A DNA stretch of 64,000 bases. Origin: Hymenobacter properus. Its GTDB lineage: Bacteria > Bacteroidota > Bacteroidia > Cytophagales > Hymenobacteraceae. The stretch covers positions 1,240,001-1,304,000 of the forward strand of contig NZ_JADQDP010000001.1 of the NCBI RefSeq assembly GCF_015694735.1. Direction: 5' to 3'. Each line of letters begins with the position of its first letter. The first letter of the stretch is position 1. Below are positions 42,303 to 49,885 of the stretch, in pieces. A program made the position numbers and the translations under genes. The notes beneath the pieces were generated by a model that was given only the letters and a program-made list of their open reading frames with translations, made no database searches and was not told where the DNA came from.

Positions 42303-43199
42303 ATGAAAGCCCATTTCCACAAAGTCCCGGTTGCCCCGCAGAGCTCGTTCAGCATTCGCCACGATGTGAAATCGTACTTCGGTACCACCTGGCACTACCA
42401 CCCCGAGCTGGAGCTAGTGTACACGATTAAAGGCGAGGGCGTGCGCCTGATTGGCGACAACATCAGCAATTTTTCGGACGATGAAATGGTGCTCGTGGGG
42501 GCCAACTTACCGCACGTGTGGCGCTGCAACGAGGAGTACTTCCAAGGCAACCCCGACAAGCAGGTGGAGGCCATTGTAATTCAGTTTCTACCCGAGTGCC
42601 TGGGCCGCTACCTCTTCGGCCTGCCCGAAGCCTACCTCATTCCCAAGCTGTTTGAGAAGGCCAAAAGCGGCCTGCTCATCACCGGCAAGGCCAAGGCCAA
42701 GCTAGCCCCGTTGATGCGCCAGGCCGTGCTAGCGACCGACTTGGACCGCATTATCATCTTCTTGTCCATCCTGAAGGTGCTTTCTGAAACCACGGAAACC
42801 CAAACCATTGCCTCGGAGCACCACGCCTTCAAGCAGAGCAACGAGTCGGACGTGCAGCGCATCAATAAGGTGTGCAACTACACGCTGTCGAACTACAAAA
42901 AGGAAATCACGCTCGACGAAATTGCGTCCATCAGCAACCTGAGCGTCACGTCATTCTGCCGCTACTTCAAGCTCATCACGAAGAAAACCTACTACGATTT
43001 CCTCATCGAAATCCGCATCAGCCAGGCTTGCCGTCAGCTGATTGAGGACAAACTACCAACAGAAGTTGTGTGCTTCGAATGCGGTTTTAACAACGTATCG
43101 AATTTCTACCGTCACTTCAAGAAAATCACAAAGATGACGCCACTGGAGTACAAGAAGAAGTACCTGCACAGTCACAAGGAGCTGGCAATGGCGGCGTAA
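42303..43199 (+). CDS. AraC-family transcription regulator
   Basis: A 298-residue protein with an N-terminal cupin-like sugar-sensing domain (WHYHPELELVYTIKGEGVRL, then HVWRC) and a C-terminal double helix-turn-helix. The first HTH is around ITLDEIASISNLSVTSFCRY; the second ends in the family signature VCFECGFNNVSNFYRHFKKI. It binds DNA as a dimer and usually activates catabolic operons on binding a sugar. It is the only transcription factor in the 64 kb and sits centrally between two units whose heads carry the shared 12-bp motif, so it is the likely master activator of the locus (inference). Confidence 0.93.
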   Translation: MKAHFHKVPVAPQSSFSIRHDVKSYFGTTWHYHPELELVYTIKGEGVRLIGDNISNFSDDEMVLVGANLPHVWRCNEEYFQGNPDKQVEAIVIQFLPECLGRYLFGLPEAYLIPKLFEKAKSGLLITGKAKAKLAPLMRQAVLATDLDRIIIFLSILKVLSETTETQTIASEHHAFKQSNESDVQRINKVCNYTLSNYKKEITLDEIASISNLSVTSFCRYFKLITKKTYYDFLIEIRISQACRQLIEDKLPTEVVCFECGFNNVSNFYRHFKKITKMTPLEYKKKYLHSHKELAMAA

Positions 43200-43272
43200 C
43201 ATCCTCCGGCCCCGCTCTTTGGGGGAATGCGACCAAGCATTCTTCGGGGAGCCAAATGCCTTGGTACGAAAT

Positions 43273-43310
43273 GTAAAAGAGCCTTCTGCTGATGCAGAAG
43301 GCTCTTTTAC
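43273..43310. terminator. Bidirectional hairpin terminator
   Basis: GTAAAAGAGCCTTCTGC, loop TGAT, and the exact complement make a perfect 17-bp stem flanked by A and T runs in both directions. It lies between the convergent AraC and DapA-family genes and fits termination of both. Confidence 0.88.
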
Positions 43311-43383
43311 TTTATCAACGATGTAGGATTAGTTACGCCTAAAAGGTGCCTCCTCCTTGGGTAGAGGAGGTCAGGGCGTAAGG

Positions 43384-44310
43384 TTAAGCCACCAATTCCA
43401 GCTGCCGGCTCAGGGTGCTGTAATCACCGTAGAGCGCCTCTACCCCAGCACGCACGGTGCCGGTGAAGTTGCCCACCTTGCGGCGGGTGAAGGTGGAAAT
43501 GTCCACCCCGCGCTGCTTGAGCGAGTACTTGGCTACGGTGGGGTACACGTCGTGCATCACGTGCATGTTCTTGATGAAGAATTCCTGCACCTCAGCCACT
43601 TCGTGCTGCAGCAGGGCGTTGTCGTAGTTCTGACAGAGCCACACGATGAGTTCCGGGAAGAAGTTGCCCTGGATGCAGGAGAGGCCGGCAGCGCCGGCTT
43701 TCAGCGACTCCACGGCATGCACCATGTAGGCGTCGTAGAGGCCAAACTTCTGGCCGGCGGTGGCAGCCAGCTTGGCTTTAATTTGGTTGAGGTCGAGGCA
43801 GGTGTCTTTGTGGTAGGTGACGCGGCCGGTGGCCACAAACTCACCCAGCTGCTCGGCCGTGAGCACGCGCTTGTAAGGCTCCGGGCACTCGTAGAAGCCC
43901 AGGGGCACGCCGCTGGTCTGGGCGAGCAGGCCGTGGAACCGCTCGTTGAATACGGCGTCGGATTCATCCTGCGCGGCCAGCAGGCCGGTGATGACGATGA
44001 CAGCCTCGGTGCCGGCCGCGTATACTTGCTTCACAAAATCGGCCTGCTCGGTGAGGGTGCCGGCGAAGGTGCCAGTGGCCACTACGGGCACGGCGCCGCC
44101 CGCTACATCCACGATGTGGCGGATGCTTTGCATGCGCTCCTCGGCGCTCAGCTCAAACATCTCGCTGGACAGGCAATTGGCGAACAAGCCAGCCGCTCCT
44201 GCCTTTAAGTACATCTCCGTGAGGCGGGTAAGGGCGGGATAATCGATGCGCCCGTCGTTTTGGAAGGGCGTGAGCATAACGGGGATAAATCCCTTGGATG
44301 CGTTTTTCAT
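43384..44310 (-). CDS. DapA/NAL-family Schiff-base lyase or aldolase
   Basis: A 308-residue TIM-barrel protein of the dihydrodipicolinate synthase / N-acetylneuraminate lyase family. Lys168 in VTYHKDT is the Schiff-base lysine and Tyr140 in GFYECPEP the catalytic tyrosine. The glycine-rich site that holds the keto acid is changed from the classical GTTGE to NCLSSE (residues 45-50), so it is unlikely to be DapA itself. It is encoded 50 bp after an SSS transporter gene in the same direction, which suggests that it splits an imported keto-deoxy sugar acid such as Kdo, Dha or a 2-keto-3-deoxy derivative (inference). Confidence 0.85.
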   Translation of the reverse strand: MKNASKGFIPVMLTPFQNDGRIDYPALTRLTEMYLKAGAAGLFANCLSSEMFELSAEERMQSIRHIVDVAGGAVPVVATGTFAGTLTEQADFVKQVYAAGTEAVIVITGLLAAQDESDAVFNERFHGLLAQTSGVPLGFYECPEPYKRVLTAEQLGEFVATGRVTYHKDTCLDLNQIKAKLAATAGQKFGLYDAYMVHAVESLKAGAAGLSCIQGNFFPELIVWLCQNYDNALLQHEVAEVQEFFIKNMHVMHDVYPTVAKYSLKQRGVDISTFTRRKVGNFTGTVRAGVEALYGDYSTLSRQLELVA

Positions 44311-44360
44311 AAGAATAAAGGGCTGGGGCGGGTGAGCCGCGGGCTGTAAAAGTGAGCCGT

Positions 44361-45959
44361 CTAGTGGACGGACTGGGTTAAGACTTCTTCGGGGACAAGG
44401 GGCGCGGTGCGACGCTGACGCAGGCGGGTGAGCAGCAAGCCCAGCAGGAAAATGGTGAGTGTGCCCACCACTATGACCATGCTCTTGTGCAGCGGATTAC
44501 GGAAGGCCGCCAGCGACTCGGGCAGGTTGGGTGAGAGCGTGAGCCACACGATGACCAGCACGCCGATAATGGTGGCGGTGAGGGCTTCGGCGTTGCGCGT
44601 CTGGCGGCTGATGATGCCGAGCAGGAACAAACCCAACATGCCCGCCGCGAAGATGCCCGAGAGCTCCCACCACACGTCGAGGACGCTTTTCACCCCAATC
44701 ATGGCAATGCCCACGCCCATGCCCAGCAGGCCCACCAGCACGGTGCCCACGTGCAGGCTGCGCATGGTTTGCTTCACATTAAGGCCGGGCCGGAAGTAGC
44801 GCTGGTAGATGTCGACGGTGAAGACGGTGGCCGAGGCATTCATGCCCGAGCTGATGGTGCTCATGGCCGCCGACAGGATGGCCGACACGATGAGGCCCAC
44901 GAAGCCGGGCGGAATTTTCGTGACCATGAAGTGCGGCATCACCTTGTCGCCGTAATCAGCGGGCTGGAGCTGCGCGGCGGCCTGGGCCAGCTGGCTGGCG
45001 GTGGCGGTGAGTGGCAGCTTTTCGGCGGCCACTTTCAGCTTCACGGCCTCAATTAGCTCGGGGTGTACCTGGTAGTAGGCAAAGAGCGCCGAGCCGATGA
45101 CGAAGAACAGCAGCGAGGCCGGCACGTACATCAACACACAGAGCCAGATGGACTTGGCCGCCTGCTTAGCCGAAGTGGCCGTGTGGTAGCGCTGCACGTA
45201 GTTCTGGTCGACGCCGAAGTTGTTGAGGTTGATAAAGAAGCCGTAGAGCAGCACTACCCAGAAGGTAGACGTGGTGAAATCGGGGGCAAAACCGCCCAAG
45301 CTGAATTTGTGCTGGGCCTGCCCGATGGCCACGATATTGGACACGCCGCCCGGCATGTTGGTCACAATGAGGTAGAGAATGAGCAGCGCGCCGAAAGTCT
45401 TGACCACGCCCTGCACCACCTCGGTCCAGATAACGGCCTCGATGCCGCCCAGTACCGTGTAAACGATGATGCAGCTGCCGGTAATGAGCATAATCCACTC
45501 CATGGAGAAGCCGGTGAGGGCCTGCAGGGTGAGCGCAATGCCGAAGAAGATGGACCCGATGCGGGCTAGCTGCGTGAGCAGGAAGCACACCACCGCGTAG
45601 GTGCGCGCCCAGCTACCGAACCGGTGCTCCAAGTGAGTGTAGGCCGATATTTCACCGGTGCTGCGGTAGAACGGCACGAAGTAGCGCGTGGCCACCCAGG
45701 CCGCCAACGGCATCGAAATGCTGAAGACGAAGGCGTTCCAGTTGGTACCAAAGGCCTTACCAGGCACGCCGAGGAATGTGTTGCTACTGAGAAAAGTAGC
45801 ATAGATGGACATGCCGATGGCCCAGCCCGGAATCAGGCCGGAGGCGCTGGAATACTGCTCGGCGCTGTCGTTTTTCCGGGCAAACCAGGCGCCCACGGCA
45901 ATCATGGCCGCCAGGTATAGCGCGATGATAACAAGGTCAAGAACTCGCAAATTGCTCAT
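44361..45959 (-). CDS. Sodium:solute symporter (SSS family), first gene of its unit
   Basis: A 532-residue polytopic inner-membrane protein with about thirteen helices. It begins NLRVLDLVIIALYLAAMIAV and has FLSSNTFLGVPGKAFGTNWN, with the sodium-site region AILSAAMSTISSGMNASATV. It is closer to sugar and sialate carriers of the SSS family than to the SSS protein at 12731. Paired with a keto-acid lyase, it may import a sialic-acid-like nonulosonate, Kdo or Dha released from RG-II. A motif copy lies 94 bp upstream and a TAAATTTG box closer to the gene. Confidence 0.9.
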   Translation of the reverse strand: MSNLRVLDLVIIALYLAAMIAVGAWFARKNDSAEQYSSASGLIPGWAIGMSIYATFLSSNTFLGVPGKAFGTNWNAFVFSISMPLAAWVATRYFVPFYRSTGEISAYTHLEHRFGSWARTYAVVCFLLTQLARIGSIFFGIALTLQALTGFSMEWIMLITGSCIIVYTVLGGIEAVIWTEVVQGVVKTFGALLILYLIVTNMPGGVSNIVAIGQAQHKFSLGGFAPDFTTSTFWVVLLYGFFINLNNFGVDQNYVQRYHTATSAKQAAKSIWLCVLMYVPASLLFFVIGSALFAYYQVHPELIEAVKLKVAAEKLPLTATASQLAQAAAQLQPADYGDKVMPHFMVTKIPPGFVGLIVSAILSAAMSTISSGMNASATVFTVDIYQRYFRPGLNVKQTMRSLHVGTVLVGLLGMGVGIAMIGVKSVLDVWWELSGIFAAGMLGLFLLGIISRQTRNAEALTATIIGVLVIVWLTLSPNLPESLAAFRNPLHKSMVIVVGTLTIFLLGLLLTRLRQRRTAPLVPEEVLTQSVH

Positions 45960-46020
45960 GAGGCCATATTACCAAATTGCCGCGACATAGCGCCGAAATA
46001 GGGGCTGCTGGTACTGCTAG

Positions 46021-46028
46021 CAAATTTA
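46021..46028 (-). promoter_or_regulatory. Possible -7 promoter box TAAATTTG (minus strand)
   Basis: It matches the Bacteroidota consensus TAnnTTTG exactly, 24 bp downstream of the 12-bp motif copy and 62 bp before the SSS start codon. A clear -33 TTG is not evident, so the call is tentative. Confidence 0.35.
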
Positions 46029-46052
46029 CCGGCGGCCGGAGCGGGCGTGCTG

Positions 46053-46064
46053 TAGATTGTTAGC
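46053..46064 (-). promoter_or_regulatory. Candidate operator variant GCTAACAATCTA (minus strand), SSS unit
   Basis: Two differences from the consensus GCTAACATCCTA; same orientation to the downstream gene as the other copies. Two further GATGTTAT words follow upstream (46072-46105), as if a weaker tandem array were present. Confidence 0.42.
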
Positions 46065-46131
46065 CTCCTATTATAACATCTTGGCTAGGGCAGGATAACA
46101 TCAGGCAAAACCGAGCCGCAGAAAACCATCG

Positions 46132-46259
46132 GTCATCCTGAGCATTCTGCGAAAGCAGAGACGAAGGACCTTCTCACGGCTGCGTCGCTTGAATTACTGC
46201 AAACCGTTCAGCGGTAATAAGGTCCTTCGTCTCTGCTTTCGCAGAATGCTTAGGATGAC
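46132..46259. repeat. Palindromic repeat, family E
   Basis: Arms GTCATCCTGAGCATTCTGCG onwards for about 41 bp, with a near-perfect complement ending at 46259. It is the only copy of this arm sequence in the window. Confidence 0.88.
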
Positions 46260-46280
46260 ACGGTGTTGTTCCCGACCTTA

Positions 46281-49200
46281 CTACTGCACATCCAGCCCCG
46301 ACACGCTCAGCCCGGCTGCGTCGGCGGCAGTGAGTTTCACGCGGTAGCTGCCGGCGTTTATCATGGTGCCGGTGGAGGTGGCCAAGTAGTTCCACTTGCC
46401 GGGCTTGGAGGGCAGCAGCTCCACGTTTTCGGTTTTGAGGACGGTGCCGTCGGCCAGCGCCACGGTGAGCGTGGCGGCGAGCGGGCGGGCCAGCGGGTTG
46501 GCGTAGCGGAAGGTGAGCGAGTAGGTATCGGCTACGCCCACCTGAATGGTCCATTCCAGGGCGCTGCCGCTGGCTTCTTTGAAGGTGATGCTTTCTTTGG
46601 TGTTGACGGTTTCCTTCACTAGGCCAGGGCCGCTGAGCCGGGCGGTGGCAGGCTTGTAGCCGGTGACGGCCTTGAGGTCGTAGGCCGGCTCGATGCTGCT
46701 GGTGCGGTTTACGGCCACGATATAAGCGCTGCTATTGGTCCCGAGAGCAACATTGGCGTTAGCCGGAAACCGCTTGCGGTACAGATGGAAAGTGGAGGTG
46801 CTTGGGCCGGTGGTTTCGAGGGTTGTTTTGGTGTCCTCGTATTCCTTCAGCCAAGCGGGACGCGTGGCTTGCTTGGCGTCGAGGGCAACGTACACATCGG
46901 CGGCGGTGCTCACGCTGAACGTGCCGCCAGCGGCCCCGGCCTTACTTGACCCGCGCAGCCACTCGGCCCCGTAAAGCGCCGAAGGCAGGGCACTGAAAGC
47001 AGCCGGTGCATCGCTGAAAGTTTGGCTCCCTGTGTCGAGCCAGGTTTGGGCCGACCACTGCGCGGCCTGCGTTGTGTTGGTGGTTTTAAGGCTACCGATG
47101 ACAGGCTGCGGGCCCTGTGCGGGCTGGGCGTTGGCATCGGCAGTAGCAATGGCTATGGCGGAAATCAGGGCCTGGCCGGAAGCAACGTGCGGGAAGGAAA
47201 CAATCAGCTGGCCGTCAGTTACACGCACTTTCACGGTCTTTTTGAGAGCCTGGTCGTGTCCAGCTTCCTTCCAAATGTCGAGGTTGTGAAGCGCCGTTTC
47301 GCCGTTGATGGCCACGTCGAACAGGCGCCAGCCGGTGCAGTCCAGCCCGCTGCCGGTGCCCAGCCAGGGCTCCGTGAAATACAGCTCCACTGTGTACTCG
47401 CCGTTGGGCACGGGGAAGGCGTAGCGCAGCTTCTCGCGTCCGTAGCGGAAGCTTTGGAACAGGGGCCAGTCGCGGGTGCCGCGAATGGGGTCATGGGTGC
47501 GGCGCTGGCTGGCGAAGAAGGGCGTGATGCCGGGGAAATCCTGCGTCCACGACTCGGAGCCCCAGGTTTTGGGGTCGGTACGGGGTTGGTCGGCCTGCCA
47601 GGTCTGGCCGTTTTCATCCTGGTAAGCCGGGCCACCGCAGTTCACGCGGTAGAGGTAGTTCAGGCCCGGCTGCGGCCGGGTGATGGGCTGTGCATCGGCT
47701 AGGAACTGGTCAAAATTTGGCGCTTTCGGCAGGTGGTGCAGCACGATATAATCCTTCGCTACGGCCTTGCCGGCAACATAGCCTACGGCGTAGAGCACGT
47801 TGTATTTGACGTCGACGCCATCCCACTGAAAATGGGTGCCAATGCCCGCCGGGCGGGTTTTGCGGCCCAACGAGGCGGCGTTCACGTCGTTGAACAGCTC
47901 CACCTCATCGCAGTTGGAATAGACGGTGATGCTGTCCTTGCGGCCGGGTGTCAGCCAACGGTCGGGCCAGGTGTGCGAGGCTACGTAAACCATGGGCCCC
48001 GTGGCTTTGGACGCGTAGTTGGCCCGGAACATATAGAAGGCATCCGTGGGCTCCTCCCAGGGCGTGAGCAGGCCTTTATAGTTCACCGGACCGATGCGGT
48101 CAAGTTCACGCTGGCCTTCGCCGCCCTGCACCCGGCCGGGGTTGTCGTGCGAGGTCAGCAGCCAGAAAAAGTGGCCGGCGGTCTGGTCTTTGGCGGCTTC
48201 GGCGAGGCGCACTTTCAGCTCCATTAGCTGGGCAAACCGGTCTTCGCTGAAGGGGCCGCTGTTGAAGGCGGGCGGGCATTCTTTATGCAGGTCGAGGGTA
48301 CGCCAGGCGCCGTATTCGCCGATGAGGACCTGGCGGGCCACGTCGGCGCCGTACTGGTTGGGGTCGCCGCCGTAGGTGCCGGTCCAGTTCTGGGGCACGT
48401 CCCAATCGGTGCCCTGACCGCCGTTGCAGGTCGTGATTTTGCGCTCGCGCGAGGCCGTGGGGTCGAGCTGGCGGATGAGTGCGCTGCACTCGCGGGCGAA
48501 GTCCGCCGGCAGCGTGCTTTCGTTTTCAAGGCCCCACAGTACCACCGAGGGCGAGTTGCGGCGCTCCTTCACCCAGTCGGTGAGCAGGGTTTTGAAGTTC
48601 TGGCGGAAGGTCGGCGTGTCGTACCACACGTGCGCGGCCAGCTGCGGCCACCACAGCAGCCCCAGCGAATCCCAGTTGGCCTGGTAGCGCAGGTTGTGCG
48701 GCTGGTGGGCGTCGCGGAAGGCGTTGAAGCCAGTGGCTTTTATCATCTGCACGCGGGTGCGAATCTGCTCCGGGGTGAAGGCGTGGCTCTGGCCTAGCAT
48801 GTGTTCGTACTCAGCAATGCCATTGATGAAAACCGGCTTCCCATTGAGCAAAAACTGCTTCTGCCCGGGCGCCGCTGCCCGCCCAATCGGCCAACTCACC
48901 CAGCGAATGCCGTAGGGCGTTTCTATCTCATCGAGCAGCTTGCCTTTGGCGCGTATTTTCGTGACCAGCCGATACAAATACGGGTCTTGCAGCGACCACA
49001 AATGCGGCTGCTTCAGCTCCGGCAGCTGCTGATGAAGCTGGGCGCTGGCCCCGGCCACCAGTTTCTGCTTGGTGCTGGTTTCGGCCACGCTCCTCCCCTG
49101 CCGGTCCAGCAGCTGGCTGCTGACGGTCAGGGTTTGCGAAGTGACGCCGTAGTTGCGCAGCTCTGTGTCTACGTTCAACCGGGCGGCCTGGGCCGACACC

Positions 49201-49874
49201 GTAGAATCGGCCCATATGTGCACACCGAAGGGCTCGACCCGCACTGGGCTGGTGACCACCAACGACACCGGCCGGAAAATGCCCATGGGCTGCGAGCCTT
49301 CCGAGAAGCCGCGCTCCTCGGAGCAACCGCCGCACACCCAGGGTAGGTCCTGGATGTTGGCGGGATGGTCGGCGCGCACGGCTAGCACGTTGGGCTGGCC
49401 GGCAGGGCGAAGCGCGGCCGTTACGTCGAGGGTGAAGGTGGTGCGGCCGCCGGCGTGGTAGCCTACCTGTAGGCCGTTCAGCCAAACGGTGGCGTAGGAA
49501 CCCACGCCCTCAAAAAACAGGAAGCTGCGGGCGTCTTTCGCGGTGGCAGGTGTGGTGAAGGTTTTGCGGTACCAGGCGTAGCCGTGGCGGTTGCCGTGGC
49601 GCTGGCGACGGTAGCCCTCGTACGCGTCCCAGTTGTGGGGTACGGTCACAGTTTGCCAGTTTTTGTCGTCGAAATCGGGGCGTTCGAAGTTGGAGTGAGC
49701 CTGTTGGTTGTGGTCGTCGGCGATGGTGCGCCAGTTGTCGAGCAGAGGTGTAGTGAGACGGGTTTGGGCGTGAGTTTGGACTGTGAGCAGCAGTAAAAGC
49801 AGCACGATGTAAAGGCAAGGCTTGCTCCTGTCCGTTGGGGCCCAAAATCGTTGCAATAGCTGCACAAGTGTCAT
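46281..49874 (-). CDS. Multidomain GH2 glycoside hydrolase with malectin domain, exported
   Basis: A 1197-residue protein with an N-terminal hydrophobic export segment (YIVLLLLLLTVQTHAQ). GH2 order: jelly-roll to about residue 215, immunoglobulin-like to about 320, TIM barrel about 330-620 with acid/base Glu in VVLWGLENEST and nucleophile Glu in VLIGEYGAWR. Then an Ig-like domain near 640-730 (KDSITVYSNCDEVELFND), a malectin domain near 745-925 (YRVNCGGPAYQDENGQTW), and two more beta-sandwiches, the last resembling a carbohydrate-binding module (WTIQVGVADTYSLTFRYANP). It is a likely beta-galactosidase or beta-glucuronidase on a branched pectin side chain. It follows GH95 by 11 bp, so it is cotranscribed with it. 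Confidence 0.88.
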   Translation of the reverse strand: MTLVQLLQRFWAPTDRSKPCLYIVLLLLLLTVQTHAQTRLTTPLLDNWRTIADDHNQQAHSNFERPDFDDKNWQTVTVPHNWDAYEGYRRQRHGNRHGYAWYRKTFTTPATAKDARSFLFFEGVGSYATVWLNGLQVGYHAGGRTTFTLDVTAALRPAGQPNVLAVRADHPANIQDLPWVCGGCSEERGFSEGSQPMGIFRPVSLVVTSPVRVEPFGVHIWADSTVSAQAARLNVDTELRNYGVTSQTLTVSSQLLDRQGRSVAETSTKQKLVAGASAQLHQQLPELKQPHLWSLQDPYLYRLVTKIRAKGKLLDEIETPYGIRWVSWPIGRAAAPGQKQFLLNGKPVFINGIAEYEHMLGQSHAFTPEQIRTRVQMIKATGFNAFRDAHQPHNLRYQANWDSLGLLWWPQLAAHVWYDTPTFRQNFKTLLTDWVKERRNSPSVVLWGLENESTLPADFARECSALIRQLDPTASRERKITTCNGGQGTDWDVPQNWTGTYGGDPNQYGADVARQVLIGEYGAWRTLDLHKECPPAFNSGPFSEDRFAQLMELKVRLAEAAKDQTAGHFFWLLTSHDNPGRVQGGEGQRELDRIGPVNYKGLLTPWEEPTDAFYMFRANYASKATGPMVYVASHTWPDRWLTPGRKDSITVYSNCDEVELFNDVNAASLGRKTRPAGIGTHFQWDGVDVKYNVLYAVGYVAGKAVAKDYIVLHHLPKAPNFDQFLADAQPITRPQPGLNYLYRVNCGGPAYQDENGQTWQADQPRTDPKTWGSESWTQDFPGITPFFASQRRTHDPIRGTRDWPLFQSFRYGREKLRYAFPVPNGEYTVELYFTEPWLGTGSGLDCTGWRLFDVAINGETALHNLDIWKEAGHDQALKKTVKVRVTDGQLIVSFPHVASGQALISAIAIATADANAQPAQGPQPVIGSLKTTNTTQAAQWSAQTWLDTGSQTFSDAPAAFSALPSALYGAEWLRGSSKAGAAGGTFSVSTAADVYVALDAKQATRPAWLKEYEDTKTTLETTGPSTSTFHLYRKRFPANANVALGTNSSAYIVAVNRTSSIEPAYDLKAVTGYKPATARLSGPGLVKETVNTKESITFKEASGSALEWTIQVGVADTYSLTFRYANPLARPLAATLTVALADGTVLKTENVELLPSKPGKWNYLATSTGTMINAGSYRVKLTAADAAGLSVSGLDVQ

Positions 49875-49885
49875 TCTGTGTTTGT

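Larger units (their letters stand above)
45960..46280. other. Intergenic region upstream of the SSS-lyase unit
   Basis: A 321-bp spacer without a gene. It contains the promoter elements of the SSS gene (46021-46064), extra GATAACATC words at 46072-46105, and palindrome E (46132-46259) next to the end of the GH2 gene. Confidence 0.7.
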
